Assembly: GCF_004366075.1 (NCBI RefSeq)
Contig: NZ_SODU01000002.1
Coordinates: 1,488,758 to 1,552,757 of the forward strand
Source: Kribbella pratensis
Lineage (GTDB): Bacteria > Actinomycetota > Actinomycetes > Propionibacteriales > Kribbellaceae
Length of the DNA stretch: 64,000 nt
Direction of reading: 5' to 3'
Shown here in pieces: positions 1 to 11,205 of the stretch (its first letter is position 1; the number at the start of each line of letters is the position of its first letter). The translations under genes and the position numbers were made by a program. The notes under the pieces are model-generated. The model ran no database searches, was not told where the DNA came from, and was given only the letters and a program-made list of their open reading frames with translations.

Positions 1-109
1 GGGACCAGTCGTCGTACCGGGGACGGTGCACCAGCAGCACCTGCCGGGTGCCGCGGCGCTCTCGCCACACGACACCACCCGCGGCGATAACCGTCGCCGG
101 GTTACTCAT
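1..109 (-). CDS. NUDIX hydrolase (MutT-like), N-terminal 36 residues only
   Basis: The gene runs off the left edge of the window, so only the N-terminus is visible. It begins MSNPATVIAAGG, followed by a VVW segment and the stretch VLLVHRPRYDDWS, which is the usual first strand and loop of a NUDIX fold just before the NUDIX box. An AGGGTG Shine-Dalgarno lies before the ATG. It sits immediately downstream of ppk on the same strand; mutT1 is also next to ppk in mycobacteria, where it hydrolyses oxidised nucleotides and diadenosine polyphosphates. The MutT1 identity is inferred from this context, because the NUDIX box itself lies outside the window. Confidence 0.75.
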   Translation of the reverse strand, partial: MSNPATVIAAGGVVWRERRGTRQVLLVHRPRYDDWS

Positions 110-129
110 GGAATCACCCTAAGACGTGG

Positions 130-2289
130 CTAACCGATCGGTTCGGACGCCCGCCGCCGCCCGCGGGTTGCGATCAGCCGTTCCTGCATGTCCCGCAGCG
201 GCTCACCGTCCGGCCCACTGAGCCGCGCCTGCCAGGTGTCGTCCGCCTGCAGCCACCAGGAGCCGGTGCCGTCGTCCAGCGCCAGGTCGAACATCTCACC
301 GAGCTCGTTGACGTGGTCCTGCTGCCTCAACTGCACCAGCACCTCCACCCGGCGGTCCAGGTTGCGGTGCATCAGGTCGGCCGAGCCGATCCACACCTCC
401 GGCTCACCGCCGTTCTCGAACAGGAACACCCGGCTGTGCTCAAGGAATCGGCCCAGGATGCTGCGGACCTGGATGTTCTCCGACAGACCGGGTACGCCGG
501 GCCGGATCGTGCAGATACCCCGGATCCACAGGTCGACGGGTACGCCGGCCTGTGACGCCCGGTACAGCGCGTCGCACAGGGCCTCGTCGACCAGGCTGTT
601 CACCTTGATCCGGATCCGCGCCGGGCGGCCGGCGTGGTGGTGCTGCACCTCGCGGTCGATCCGATCGAGGAGCCCCCGCCGTACCGACTGGGGAGCCACC
701 AGGATCCGCCGGTAGCCGGCGCTGCGACCGAAGCCGGACAGGTGGTTGAAGAGGAGCGCGACGTCCTCGGTGACCACCTTGTCGCTGGTCAGCAGGCCCA
801 GGTCCTCGTAGAGCCGGGCCGTCTTCGGGTGGTAGTTGCCGGTGCCGATGTGCGCGTACCGGCGCAGGCCGTCCGGCTCGTCACGGACCACCAGCGACAG
901 CTTGCAGTGCGTCTTGAGGCCGATCACGCCGTACACCACGTGGCAGCCGGCGTGCTCGAGCTGACGAGCCCACTTGATGTTCGCCTGCTCGTCGAAGCGC
1001 GCCTGGATCTCTACGAGGACCAGCACCTGCTTGCCGGCCTCGGCGGCGTCGATGAGCGCGTCGACGATCGGGGAATCACCACTGGTCCGGTAGAGCGTCT
1101 GCTTGATCGCCAGGACGTGCGGGTCCGCGGCCGCCTGCTCGATGAAGCGCTGGACGCTGGTGGAGAACGAGTCGTACGGATGGTGGACGAGTACGTCGCG
1201 CTGCTTGAGCGCGTGGAACATGTCCGCCGGGTTGGAGGTCTCCACCTCGGCGAGGTGCGGATGCGTCGACGGTACGAACGCGGGGTACTTCAGCTCGGCC
1301 CGGTCCAGGCCGGCGATGGTGAAGAGACCACGCAGGTCCAGCGGGCCCGGGAGCTCGAACACTTCCGCCTCGGTGACGCCCAGCTCGGACAGCAGCAGCG
1401 CCTTCACCTGCGGATCGATCGACTCCTCCACCTCGAGCCGGACCGGCGGACCGAACCGGCGGCGCAGCAGCTCCTTCTCGAGCGCGGCCAGCAGGTTCTC
1501 GGCGTCGTCCTCCTCGACCTCGAGGTCCTCGTTGCGGGTCACCCGGAACGTGTGGTGCTGGGTGACCTCCATCCCCGGGAACAGCTGGCCGAGGTGGGTG
1601 GCGATCACGTCCTCGAGCGGCACGAACCGGCCGTCGGCAACCTTCACGAAGCGCGGCAGCAGCGGCGGCACCTTCACCCGGGCGAAGTGCTCACCGCCGG
1701 TGTCCGGGTTGCGGACCACGACTGCGAGATTCAGGCTCAGGCCGGAGATGTACGGGAACGGGTGCGACGGGTCGACCGCCAGCGGCGTCAGCACCGGGAA
1801 CACGCGCTCCCGGAAGAACCGGGTCATGTCCTCGCGCTCGCTGTGCTCCAGCTCGTCCCAGCGCAGGATGTCGATGCCCTGCTCGGTCAGCGCCGGCTGC
1901 ACCGACTTCCGCCACGTCTCCGCCTGCCGGTCCATCAGCTCCCGGCTCCTCGCCAGGCTGCGGTCGAGAACCTCGCGGGGGAGCAGGCCGCTGGCCGCCT
2001 TCACCGCGACCCCGGCCGCGATCCGGCGCTTCAGACCCGCGATCCGGACCATGTAGAACTCGTCCAGGTTGCTGGCGAAGATGGCGAGGAACTTGGCCCG
2101 CTCGAGCAGCGGGATCCGGTCGTTCTCGGCGAGCTCCAGGACCCGCTGGTTGAACGCGAGCCAGCTCAGTTCCCGGTCGGAGAACCGGTCCGCGGGGAGG
2201 TCACCGACCGCACTGATGTCGTACGGCGGTTCAACGTCGTACTCCCTGTTGTGCGATGCCAGCAAGTCTCCAGCCACACCGCTCAGCAT
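130..2289 (-). CDS. ppk: Polyphosphate kinase PPK1
   Basis: It reversibly makes inorganic polyphosphate from ATP. The 719-residue protein has the four-domain PPK1 layout: an N-terminal domain starting near residue 36 ([15 protein letters not shown]), a head domain with [12 protein letters not shown] around 71-82, and two PLD-like catalytic domains. The phosphorylated histidine is H461 in KTHCK, and the second catalytic histidine is H641 in [22 protein letters not shown] near 478-487 is the conserved ATP-site segment. Length is normal for actinobacteria. AAAGGGTGGG lies directly before the ATG, so the exact start is somewhat uncertain. It is probably co-transcribed with the NUDIX gene 20 bp downstream. 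Confidence 0.97.
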   Translation of the reverse strand: MLSGVAGDLLASHNREYDVEPPYDISAVGDLPADRFSDRELSWLAFNQRVLELAENDRIPLLERAKFLAIFASNLDEFYMVRIAGLKRRIAAGVAVKAASGLLPREVLDRSLARSRELMDRQAETWRKSVQPALTEQGIDILRWDELEHSEREDMTRFFRERVFPVLTPLAVDPSHPFPYISGLSLNLAVVVRNPDTGGEHFARVKVPPLLPRFVKVADGRFVPLEDVIATHLGQLFPGMEVTQHHTFRVTRNEDLEVEEDDAENLLAALEKELLRRRFGPPVRLEVEESIDPQVKALLLSELGVTEAEVFELPGPLDLRGLFTIAGLDRAELKYPAFVPSTHPHLAEVETSNPADMFHALKQRDVLVHHPYDSFSTSVQRFIEQAAADPHVLAIKQTLYRTSGDSPIVDALIDAAEAGKQVLVLVEIQARFDEQANIKWARQLEHAGCHVVYGVIGLKTHCKLSLVVRDEPDGLRRYAHIGTGNYHPKTARLYEDLGLLTSDKVVTEDVALLFNHLSGFGRSAGYRRILVAPQSVRRGLLDRIDREVQHHHAGRPARIRIKVNSLVDEALCDALYRASQAGVPVDLWIRGICTIRPGVPGLSENIQVRSILGRFLEHSRVFLFENGGEPEVWIGSADLMHRNLDRRVEVLVQLRQQDHVNELGEMFDLALDDGTGSWWLQADDTWQARLSGPDGEPLRDMQERLIATRGRRRASEPIG

Positions 2290-2417
2290 CCCACCCTTTG
2301 GTTAACAACGGGTAGCCGTCCGCGCGTTGCCGGATGTGACCTTTTCGAAGTCCGTCAACCGGCTCCGGGGACCGTTTCGGGCACCTGGTTGCTCCCTGGT
2401 TGCTAGCGTCACACCTT

Positions 2418-3476
2418 GTGAACCTACGACTGGACTCGGTACTGCGTGACACGGTGGCCGCCGCACAAGCGAACGCCCTCATCCCGCTGTACGCGCTGCC
2501 CGCCGCTGTCCGCCGACGGCTGGCCGGCGCCCCGATCCAGATCGACGGCACCACCCTGGATCCCGACGTGCAGCTGCTCCTGCGTATCGACAACCTGTTG
2601 CCACGCACAACCAAGACCGACGCGGCGACCGCCCGGACGCGCTTCCGCAACCTCTGCAAACTGATCACCGGCACCCCCGCCGACATGCTCCGGGTCACCG
2701 ACCTGACCGTCCGCGGCGCCGCGGGTCAGCTGGAGGCCCGCCTCTACATCCCCCGTGGCGACGCAGGCCGTGGGCTGCTGGTGTACCTCCATGGGGGCGG
2801 CTGGGTGGTCGGCGACCTCGGTACCCATGACGCGCTGTCCCGCGCGATCGCCGCCGATGCCGGCGTACGCGTCCTCTCCGTCGACTACCGCCTCGCCCCC
2901 GAAGCCCCCGCCCCGACCGCCGCCGAGGACGCGATCGCCGCGTTCACCTGGGCCGTCGACCACGCCGAGGACCTCGGCGCGGATCCCAGCCTGGTAGCCG
3001 TCGGCGGCGACAGCGCAGGCGGCAACCTGGCCGCCGTCGTCGCCCAGCAGACGGTACGCCGCGGCCTCCCACAGCCGGCGCTCCAGGTCCTTCTCTACCC
3101 AGCCGTCGACCTGGTCGCGCGCCGCCCCAGCCGAGACCTGTTCTCCGAGGGCTTCATCCTCACCGAGGAGGACATCATCTGGTACCGCGACCTCTACACC
3201 CCGGACCCCACGCTCCGCCCTGACCCGATCGTCTCGCCCCTCCGCGCCGAAGACCTCACCGGTCTCCCACCCACCTACCTCACCACCGCCGGCTTCGACC
3301 CCCTCCGAGACGAAGGTCGCGAATACGCCACCGCCCTGACCAAAGCCGGCAACGACCTGACCCACGCCCACCACCCCACCCTCCCCCACGGCCACGCCAA
3401 CCTACTAACCGTCCCCGGCGCAACCCGCCAAGCCCACACCCACCTCACAAACCACCTAAGGCAAACCCTCCACTAG
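2418..3476 (+). CDS. Alpha/beta hydrolase, hormone-sensitive lipase family (esterase)
   Basis: A 352-residue cytoplasmic esterase/lipase of the HSL (family IV) group. The oxyanion motif HGGGWVVGD is followed by the nucleophile elbow GDSAGG, with a likely catalytic Asp in FDPLRDEG and His in the HGHANL segment near the C-terminus. The acyl substrate cannot be told. The GTG start is chosen because TAGCGT (2404-2409) precedes it by 8 nt and no Shine-Dalgarno is present, suggesting a leaderless mRNA; an in-frame TTG at 2400 is less likely. It is transcribed away from ppk and ends against a hairpin shared with the convergent gene. Confidence 0.9.
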   Translation: MNLRLDSVLRDTVAAAQANALIPLYALPAAVRRRLAGAPIQIDGTTLDPDVQLLLRIDNLLPRTTKTDAATARTRFRNLCKLITGTPADMLRVTDLTVRGAAGQLEARLYIPRGDAGRGLLVYLHGGGWVVGDLGTHDALSRAIAADAGVRVLSVDYRLAPEAPAPTAAEDAIAAFTWAVDHAEDLGADPSLVAVGGDSAGGNLAAVVAQQTVRRGLPQPALQVLLYPAVDLVARRPSRDLFSEGFILTEEDIIWYRDLYTPDPTLRPDPIVSPLRAEDLTGLPPTYLTTAGFDPLRDEGREYATALTKAGNDLTHAHHPTLPHGHANLLTVPGATRQAHTHLTNHLRQTLH

Positions 3477-3527
3477 CCGCCCGTGGAGAGCCGCCCGTCC
3501 GCCGAGCGCCCCCCGCTTCCTGAGCCG

Positions 3528-3577
3528 GGGTTGGGGAGGATTTCCTACCCAATCCAGGCAGAAACCCTCCCCAACCC
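3528..3577. terminator. Bidirectional hairpin between convergent genes
   Basis: Arms 3528-3544 (GGGTTGGGGAGG followed by ATTTC) and 3561-3577 pair over 17 bp with one mismatch and a 16-nt loop. It lies between the esterase gene and the convergent PKD-like gene, so it can stop transcription from both sides. There is no T-run, as is usual for actinobacterial hairpin terminators. Confidence 0.75.
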
Positions 3578-3600
3578 GCGTTCCCCTGGCGAGAACGAAA

Positions 3601-4527
3601 TCAGCGGCCGGGGTCGACGAGAACGGGGATGGCCTCGCGCACCTGCAGCGCGGTGGTCGGACCGGTCACCGGAATCGTGCCGGCGACGTACTGCCAGCCG
3701 GTGCCGGCAACGTTGAAACGGGCGGCGTAACTGGTCGTCAGGGTGAGCCCGACGGTGCCACGCTTCATGTACTTGTGGGTGATCTCCTTCGACGGGTACG
3801 GCTTGCCAGGCGTGCTCGTGGTGAGCGCCGGGCTACCGTCCCCGAAGTTCCAGGTGTAACTGATCGGCGTAGCCTCGACGACCACGGGGAATCCGAGCAG
3901 GGTGACAGTCGCGGTCGAAACCTTGCTGTCGTCGGTGTAGACGATGGTGTCCAGATTCACCAGAGTCCGCCCATTAGGCTGCACCTTCACCGAGAGCCCT
4001 GGGAAGGTCAGGTCCTTCGCCTCCGACCGGACCTGCTCCCACCTGACATCCTGTGGCCGCGGCACTACTACCAGGCGCGGCAACACCCGTCTCGTCGTTT
4101 TCGTGTCGTCCGGCTTGTCGGGGGTGCAGACATTAGGCCCCTCGACTTTTCCTCGCATATCCCCGGGTTTGCACATGCCGGCGTTCATTCGGAGGTCGCG
4201 TCGTGCGTCAGGTCCGCCCCGGTCTTCCTTCTGTGGCCTCTTATGCGTTGTCGTAGACGTGGGCGTCGTAGCTCCGGGTTTTTGCAGAACACTGCCGAGC
4301 CGTGATCGTTGCTCCCGCTCCGAGGCTGCGATGCGTAGTCGGTCCCGCTCCGTCGAGGCCGTGGTTTTAGGTGCCTTCTTCGTCGGTTTCGCCTTGGCCG
4401 GTTTCGGCGCTGGGGCGGCGGCGACGAGGCCGGGTGACCGTTCCAGCGTCGCGTGTGCCGCGTTCCCTATCAGGAACGTCGGCGCAGCCAGGACGCCCAC
4501 AAGTAGAACGCTCGTATTACGCATCAT
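3601..4527 (-). CDS. Secreted PKD-like domain protein
   Basis: A 308-residue exported protein. A signal peptide (MMRNTSVLLVGVLAAPTF, likely cleaved after AHA) is followed by a Lys/Ala/Pro/Thr-rich linker (about 40-105) and a C-terminal beta-sandwich with YTWNFGDGSPA near 228-238, the hallmark WNFGDG turn of PKD repeats. No catalytic motif is seen. Its ATG overlaps the stop of the DUF6318 lipoprotein gene by 4 bp (ATGA), so the two are translationally coupled. Similar lipoprotein/PKD pairs occur in Kribbella and Nocardioides, but the function is unknown. Confidence 0.8.
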   Translation of the reverse strand: MMRNTSVLLVGVLAAPTFLIGNAAHATLERSPGLVAAAPAPKPAKAKPTKKAPKTTASTERDRLRIAASEREQRSRLGSVLQKPGATTPTSTTTHKRPQKEDRGGPDARRDLRMNAGMCKPGDMRGKVEGPNVCTPDKPDDTKTTRRVLPRLVVVPRPQDVRWEQVRSEAKDLTFPGLSVKVQPNGRTLVNLDTIVYTDDSKVSTATVTLLGFPVVVEATPISYTWNFGDGSPALTTSTPGKPYPSKEITHKYMKRGTVGLTLTTSYAARFNVAGTGWQYVAGTIPVTGPTTALQVREAIPVLVDPGR

Positions 4528-5153
4528 CGGCGATCTTGGAGCTCGATCTCAAACATGACCCAGTTCCCCTTGCTCGGAGAAAGTGCGACCTGTTCCGTGT
4601 ATTTCGCCGCCTTGCTGGTCGCAGGAACAGCCGATGGCGAGTCTTTGGTCGTGTACACACCGACCGTGACAGCCGCTGAGCCACGCAGACGGCCACCGTT
4701 TCCGCGAATCAATTCGCTGACCTCGGCTACACGCTCCAGGTAGTCCCCGCTAAGGCCACCATTCGCGGCGTTGACCTTCGTCGCGAAGCTCGCATATTGC
4801 TTGCAGCCCACGCAGCCAGCATCGCTCGCGGCGAGCAGTGGCGCTGCATTACCAGTCTGAGACGCATAGTTCATCAGGTCGATGTAATGACGAATGAACT
4901 CTTCCGCAGCCGCTAGCGAGAGTCCGTTCGCTGTTGTCGGCCGTACCGGCGGGGCCGGCGGAACGGTACTTGCTGGGGTGCTTGCCTGTGTAACCGACGT
5001 GGTTTGCGAGGGAGCCGTGCCTGCCGAGGACGTCTGTGGTGGGGTCGTGTTGGGGTGGCCGGCTTCGGGGCTGGCTTGGGTGCAGGAAGCGAGTAGCGCG
5101 GTGGTGGCTAGGCAGGCTAGTAGTGCGAGTGTTGGCCTGTTGCGGTGTGTCAC
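4524..5153 (-). CDS. DUF6318-family lipoprotein
   Basis: A 209-residue lipoprotein. The lipobox LLASC places the lipidated Cys at residue 24. A Thr/Ser/Pro-rich linker follows (about 28-75), then a compact domain beginning LSLAAAEEFIRHYIDLMNYA, with a CVGC pair typical of DUF6318. The GTG at 5153 is preferred over an upstream ATG because GGAGGG lies 9 nt before it and the signal peptide then starts correctly. It is the first gene of a two-gene operon with the PKD-like protein. The function is unknown; the C-terminal half has an NTF2/SnoaL-like look. Confidence 0.8.
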   Translation of the reverse strand: MTHRNRPTLALLACLATTALLASCTQASPEAGHPNTTPPQTSSAGTAPSQTTSVTQASTPASTVPPAPPVRPTTANGLSLAAAEEFIRHYIDLMNYASQTGNAAPLLAASDAGCVGCKQYASFATKVNAANGGLSGDYLERVAEVSELIRGNGGRLRGSAAVTVGVYTTKDSPSAVPATSKAAKYTEQVALSPSKGNWVMFEIELQDRR

Positions 5154-5247
5154 GTTTGTCAGCCCTCCGTAGTCGACACGATCGTAACGGCGGGGTGGGG
5201 CTGGGTTCGATGTCAAAAGATGCAGTTGTGGATAACGGGTTTGAGGG

Positions 5248-5293
5248 CCAGGAGCCGTCCGGCTGGGGGGTTAGAGGCTCGGACGGCTCCTGG
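5248..5293 (-). terminator. Terminator hairpin after mshD
   Basis: A perfect 14-bp inverted repeat (CCAGGAGCCGTCCG at 5248-5261, complement at 5280-5293) with an 18-nt loop lies 80 nt past the mshD stop and before the DUF6318 operon. The rest of the 5154-5372 gap shows no gene; it holds the lipoprotein's Shine-Dalgarno and presumably its promoter. Confidence 0.7.
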
Positions 5294-5372
5294 TTGATGG
5301 TGGGACGGGGTGGAGCGGGGTTTATGACGTGGAGTGAGCGGGTGACTTCGTTGTGATGTCGTTCACAGGGGG

Positions 5373-6281
5373 TCAGGCGGGGGCGTACTGGACGTCCAGG
5401 GCAGCGGTTTCGAAGCCCAGGGTGTTGTAGAGGGCTCGGGCTGCGGTGTTCGTGCCGTCTACGTAGAGGACTATCTGGTCCAGGTTTCGGGTGGTTTGGA
5501 GGTGGTGGAGGCCCTGGAGGGTGAGGGCCTTGCCGAGGCCTTGGCCCTGGTGGGTGGGGGAGACGCCTACTACGTACACCTCGCCTATGCCGTCTTCGAC
5601 CTTGGTCCAGTGGAAGCCGGCGATCGCGCCGGTGGTGGAGTCGACGGCGAGGAAGAAGCCGTTGGGGTCGAACCACGGTTGCTGGAGGCGCTCTGCCAGG
5701 TCGGCGGCGGTCCAGCTGCCCTGCTCGGGGTGGTCGGCGAAGGCGGCCGCGTTGACCTTCAGCCACGCGGCGTCGTCCTGGCCGGGGACGAACGTCCGTA
5801 CGTCGATGCCGTCGGGCCAGACGGGTTCTGGCAGCTCGACCCTGGTACGGCGGAGGAAGTAGAGCTCCCGGGTGACTTCGAGGTTGAGGCGGTGGGCCAG
5901 TTCGTCCGAACCGGGGAGGCGGCCGTGGGCCCAGACACGAGTACGGGCACCACCGTGGTCGAGGAGCATGCGGAGGAGCGCCGTACCGAAGCCTTGGCGG
6001 CGGGCGGATGGGGTGACGAAGAGTTCGGCGGAGCCGTCGGGGGACAGTGCGCCGTACCCGACCAGGTTGCGGGCGCTCTGCAGGCCGCTCACCTCGATGG
6101 TGCCCGGATCGCCTTCGTAGGCGAGGACGTGGACGTCGCCGGGGTGTTCGCCGTCGAGGTGCAGGAGGGTGCGTTCGGAGAGCGGATTGACGCCGTCGCT
6201 GTGTGCTGCGGCGCGGGCGAGTTCCGTGACGGCGGCGGCGGTGGCCGAGGGCAACGGTGAGGGTACGGCTTCGAGGGTCAC
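5373..6281 (-). CDS. mshD: Mycothiol synthase
   Basis: It acetylates Cys-GlcN-Ins with acetyl-CoA, the last step of mycothiol synthesis. The 302 residues form two tandem GNAT domains. The N-terminal one carries [10 protein letters not shown] near 94-103. The C-terminal one has the MshD signatures [30 protein letters not shown] and the acetyl-CoA loop [14 protein letters not shown]. The GTG start has TACGGT (6288-6293, complement strand) 6 nt upstream and no Shine-Dalgarno, so the mRNA is probably leaderless. mshA, the first pathway gene, is at 51.6 kb. Confidence 0.95.
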   Translation of the reverse strand: MTLEAVPSPLPSATAAAVTELARAAAHSDGVNPLSERTLLHLDGEHPGDVHVLAYEGDPGTIEVSGLQSARNLVGYGALSPDGSAELFVTPSARRQGFGTALLRMLLDHGGARTRVWAHGRLPGSDELAHRLNLEVTRELYFLRRTRVELPEPVWPDGIDVRTFVPGQDDAAWLKVNAAAFADHPEQGSWTAADLAERLQQPWFDPNGFFLAVDSTTGAIAGFHWTKVEDGIGEVYVVGVSPTHQGQGLGKALTLQGLHHLQTTRNLDQIVLYVDGTNTAARALYNTLGFETAALDVQYAPA

Positions 6282-6414
6282 CTGAATACCGTAAAAGGTC
6301 CGGTTCAGTTCATGCTCAGGTCCTGGCGAGGGCGCGTCGTCACGGGTAACTTTCCCGGAACCGCGGAGGATTTCGCGGCACCGCTACAGCGGTGACCGAG
6401 ACGACGGAGTAGAT

Positions 6415-8217
<1,803 letters not shown>

Positions 8218-8239
8218 CCGCAACGGTGGACTGAACGAG

Positions 8240-8280
8240 AGCCGGTACGTCGCCTCCCAGGCGGCGTACCGGCTTTTTCT
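8240..8280 (+). terminator. Intrinsic terminator of the 5'-nucleotidase gene
   Basis: Arms 8240-8254 and 8260-8274 pair over 15 bp with one mismatch around a 5-nt loop, followed by TTTTTCTTCT. This is one of the few hairpins in the window with a clear T-run. Confidence 0.9.
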
Positions 8281-8334
8281 TCTCGTCAGTGATCCTGGTA
8301 CCTTGCGTACTCAGGCACTTACGGAAGGTGAGCG

Positions 8335-8643
8335 ATGGCGCACGTTGCTCCGACCTCGCACCGGCGGGCTCCCAGGACTTCGCATCGCGGGCATCGCAGC
8401 GCGGACGGGCCGGTGCAGATCACCAGCTGGCTCGGGCTGACGGTGGCATTCGTGGTGGGGCTGATCCTGACGGCTCAGTCGCACGTCGGGGTTCACGCGG
8501 CCGGCGTCACCCTGCTGGTGATGCTGGTGCCGATCACCGTCGGGGTGTTCGTGGCGGCGTTCCGGCAGGGCGTCGGGTCCTGGAAAGCGGCCCTCAGCAC
8601 GGCGGCCGCGCTGGCCTTCACCCTGCTGAAGTTCTTCTTCTGA
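8335..8643 (+). CDS. Small membrane protein, unknown function
   Basis: A 102-residue protein with a basic, His/Arg-rich N-terminal tail (about 1-28) and two or three hydrophobic helices (about 31-48, 54-74, 84-101) running to the C-terminus. GGAAGGTGA precedes the ATG at good spacing. It sits tail-to-tail with glnR, only 9 bp apart, and has no partner on its own strand. No family is recognised and no catalytic residue stands out. Confidence 0.75.
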   Translation: MAHVAPTSHRRAPRTSHRGHRSADGPVQITSWLGLTVAFVVGLILTAQSHVGVHAAGVTLLVMLVPITVGVFVAAFRQGVGSWKAALSTAAALAFTLLKFFF

Positions 8644-8652
8644 CCAGCAACC

Positions 8653-9366
8653 TCAGGACTTCACTTCGGCAGGCTCGCGCGATGTGGGCGCCGGCGGGAC
8701 CACGAAGCGGTAGCCGACGTTCCGGACGGTGCCGATCAGGGCCTCGTGCTCGGGGCCGAGCTTCGCGCGCAGGCGCCGTACGTGCACGTCGACCGTCCGT
8801 GTGCCGCCGAAGTAGTCGTAGCCCCAGACCTCCTGGAGCAACTGCTCCCGGGTGAACACCCGGCCCGGGTGCTGCGCGAGGAACTTGAAGAGCTCGAACT
8901 CCTTGTACGTCAGGTCGAGCGCCCGGCCGTTGAGCTTCGCGGTGTACGACGCCTCGTCGATCACGACGTCGCCGCTCCGGATCAGCGTGGACTCGGGCTC
9001 GTCGTTGCGGGTCGCGGCGAGACGGCCGATGACGAGCCGCAGCCGCGCCTCGATCTCGGCCGGGCCGGCGGTGTCGAGCAGTACGTCGTCCGCACCCCAG
9101 TCGGCGTTGACGGCGGTCAGGCCGCCCTCGGTGACGACCAGGATCAGCGGTACGTCGATACCGGTCGTGCGGATCAGCCGGGAGGCGCTCCGGACGGCGA
9201 CCAGGTCGCGGCGGGCGTCGAGCAGCACGGCGTCGGCGTCCGGAGCGTCGACCAGCGCGGAGACCTCGGTCGGCAGGATCCGGATCTGGTGGGGGAGCAG
9301 AGCGAGCGACGGCAGGACCTCGGTGGAGGCCTGCAGGGCGTTCGTCAGCAGAAGCAACGTGCTCAC
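8653..9366 (-). CDS. glnR: GlnR, atypical OmpR-family nitrogen regulator
   Basis: The global nitrogen regulator of actinobacteria. The 237 residues comprise a degenerate receiver domain (1-125) and a winged-helix DNA-binding domain (about 135-225) with [20 protein letters not shown] and [17 protein letters not shown]50 is kept, but the normal acidic cluster at the N-terminus is absent ([12 protein letters not shown]), as in GlnR proteins that dimerise without phosphorylation. AGGAG lies 6 nt before the GTG start. A divergent MoaD/ThiS-like gene next door is an arrangement also seen in Streptomyces. A GC-rich hairpin (CCCCGGC/GCCGGGG near 9429-9449) lies in the divergent region. Confidence 0.96.
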   Translation of the reverse strand: MSTLLLLTNALQASTEVLPSLALLPHQIRILPTEVSALVDAPDADAVLLDARRDLVAVRSASRLIRTTGIDVPLILVVTEGGLTAVNADWGADDVLLDTAGPAEIEARLRLVIGRLAATRNDEPESTLIRSGDVVIDEASYTAKLNGRALDLTYKEFELFKFLAQHPGRVFTREQLLQEVWGYDYFGGTRTVDVHVRRLRAKLGPEHEALIGTVRNVGYRFVVPPAPTSREPAEVKS

Positions 9367-9526
9367 GCTGTCTCCTTGTGCTGATCATCGGATCCGGTGG
9401 CTGCGATCCGGGCCTCGTGCACGGCAGGCCCCGGCGGCGTCGTTGCCGGGGGCCTGGGACACACTGGGTCTAACAGCAAGCTGACATAATAGCCGAGACT
9501 TAACCGATTAGTGAGGCGCGGACCAG

Positions 9527-9766
9527 ATGCCGGAAGTGACCATCAGGTACTTCGCTGCCGCACGCTCGGCCGCCGGGGAGTCGTCGGCGACCGCCGAGGC
9601 GGGCTCGATCCGCGACCTGGTCACGACGGTGTCGGCCGACCGGCCGGAGCTGGCGCGGGTGCTGTCGATCTGCACCTTCCTCCTGGACGGAGAGCGTGCC
9701 GAGCCGGGCACACCGCTCACCCAGGGCGCCCTCGTCGACGCCCTCCCACCCTTCGCCGGCGGCTGA
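9527..9766 (+). CDS. MoaD/ThiS-family sulfur carrier protein
   Basis: A 79-residue ubiquitin-fold protein ending in the diagnostic Gly-Gly (PPFAGG), the site that is adenylated and thiocarboxylated. It would carry sulfur for molybdopterin or thiamine synthesis. No moa or thi genes are adjacent, so the pathway is not decided. A molybdopterin-dependent protein is encoded at 20.5 kb, but that is not specific evidence. It is divergent from glnR, with a CATAAT hexamer at 9485-9490 as a possible -10. Confidence 0.85.
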   Translation: MPEVTIRYFAAARSAAGESSATAEAGSIRDLVTTVSADRPELARVLSICTFLLDGERAEPGTPLTQGALVDALPPFAGG

Positions 9767-9834
9767 GCAAGGCCAGGCACGAGGACAGGCAGAAGGCCAG
9801 GCACTAGGACTCCTCGCCGGGTACATTCGTCGCC

Positions 9835-11205
9835 GTGGCGATGGAGTCGGGGACGCTGCTCACTACGGTGGGGCGTGCGGGGGTTCTGTTCGGGAAGGCG
9901 TGGCCGCGCCTTCTGGCGGTGTTTCTGGTGGCCCAGCTGGCGCACCGCGGCTTGCAGTGGGTAGCCGTCCAGGCAGGCGCCAGAGCTGAGGCAGCCGGCA
10001 TCGCTGTACTGGCGCTGCTCGTAGTCGTCTCGCTGGCGATGTACGTGACGATGTTCCTGGTCCTCCGCGGAGAACTGCCTTTCCACCGCAGGGCAGTAGC
10101 CGAGGGCATGCTTGCCCCGGACGGTGTGGAGCCCGGCTATGAACACAGGGCGCTCGATGCGCTCGCTGCGGCGCTCCTCCCGTTCCTGGCCTTCTACGCC
10201 GCCTACAAGTTCCTGCAGAACGAGGCGCTCGACTACGAGTACCAACTGGCCGTCCACAAGGTCAACGAGACCGCCGCCACCATCCTCGGCGGCGGTACGG
10301 TTCCGCAGCCGTCGGAGGGTCTGCAGTCGCTGTCCACCTGGTTGTTCGTCGGCCTGGGCGTCACGGCGTACCTGCTCCGCTTCGCGTTCAAGAGGTGGCG
10401 GAAGGACAAGGAGGGTCCGGTCCGCAAGCTGTTCGTCACGTACCTCGAGGCGCTGTGGATCTTCGTCGTCGCGTACCAGGCCACGTCGGTGATCCCGCCG
10501 CCGATGACCTGGCTGAAGGAGCGCCAGGTCTGGCAGTGGCTGCACGACGGATACACCTGGGTGCTCGACCACGTGCTGGGCGTCAACCAGGTCCGTGAGG
10601 TCTGGGACGCCGTCACCGGGTTCCTCTCCGCCGGTATCGCCGACCTCTGGGACGCCGCGGTGCTTCCGCTGATGTGGATCACCATGACGGCGATCATCTA
10701 CGGCCGCGTCGTGCGGAAGCTCGACAAACCGCGCTGGCGGTTCGACCGCATCACGCACCGCTGGCAGCAGACGCCGCGGATCGTCCGCGTCGCCGGGAAC
10801 TCGGTGATGGCCGACTGGAAGGACCGCTGGACCCCTGTCCTGGAGGCGTTCCGGCTGGTGGTCCGCTCCGGCCTGCGGCCGATGCTCGGGTACTTCCTGG
10901 CCTGGGCGGTCGTCACCTTCGCCGCGAGCGGCGTGTGGATCGCCCTGAAGGTGTGGGTTCTCGGACCGCACACGCTGCAGTTCTGGCAGGTCATCGACGA
11001 GCCGCTGAACCTGATCACCGACGGCCTGAAGATCATGCTGCAGGTCAGCCTGCTCGCCGCCGCCTACGACCGGATGATCGGCGGCCTGGCCGGCTACCTG
11101 ACCCCGCGGACCCGCGCGGTCCACGAGCAGCCGGCCGGCGACCACGGTGTCACCGACCTCAGCGCCGCTACCTCGGGAATGCCAGGTACTGAGGCAGTTT
11201 CGTAG
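9835..11205 (+). CDS. Polytopic membrane protein, unknown function
   Basis: A 456-residue integral membrane protein with about eight hydrophobic helices (near 24-43, 53-77, 105-126, 167-185, 205-224, 275-292, 350-374 and 400-420) and basic cytoplasmic loops. No transporter or enzyme motif is recognised. TACATT (9822-9827) lies 7 nt before the GTG and there is no Shine-Dalgarno, so a leaderless start is chosen; an ATG two codons later is the alternative. Its last 38 bp overlap the 3' end of the convergent anchor-protein operon, and the two are likely to be functionally linked. Confidence 0.75.
   Translation: MAMESGTLLTTVGRAGVLFGKAWPRLLAVFLVAQLAHRGLQWVAVQAGARAEAAGIAVLALLVVVSLAMYVTMFLVLRGELPFHRRAVAEGMLAPDGVEPGYEHRALDALAAALLPFLAFYAAYKFLQNEALDYEYQLAVHKVNETAATILGGGTVPQPSEGLQSLSTWLFVGLGVTAYLLRFAFKRWRKDKEGPVRKLFVTYLEALWIFVVAYQATSVIPPPMTWLKERQVWQWLHDGYTWVLDHVLGVNQVREVWDAVTGFLSAGIADLWDAAVLPLMWITMTAIIYGRVVRKLDKPRWRFDRITHRWQQTPRIVRVAGNSVMADWKDRWTPVLEAFRLVVRSGLRPMLGYFLAWAVVTFAASGVWIALKVWVLGPHTLQFWQVIDEPLNLITDGLKIMLQVSLLAAAYDRMIGGLAGYLTPRTRAVHEQPAGDHGVTDLSAATSGMPGTEAVS

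Noticed and set aside
634-2406. Long open frame opposite ppk
   Set aside because: It is the antisense of ppk. High GC leaves few stop codons in such frames; the translation has no domain and is Arg/Leu/Val-rich, as expected of a shadow.
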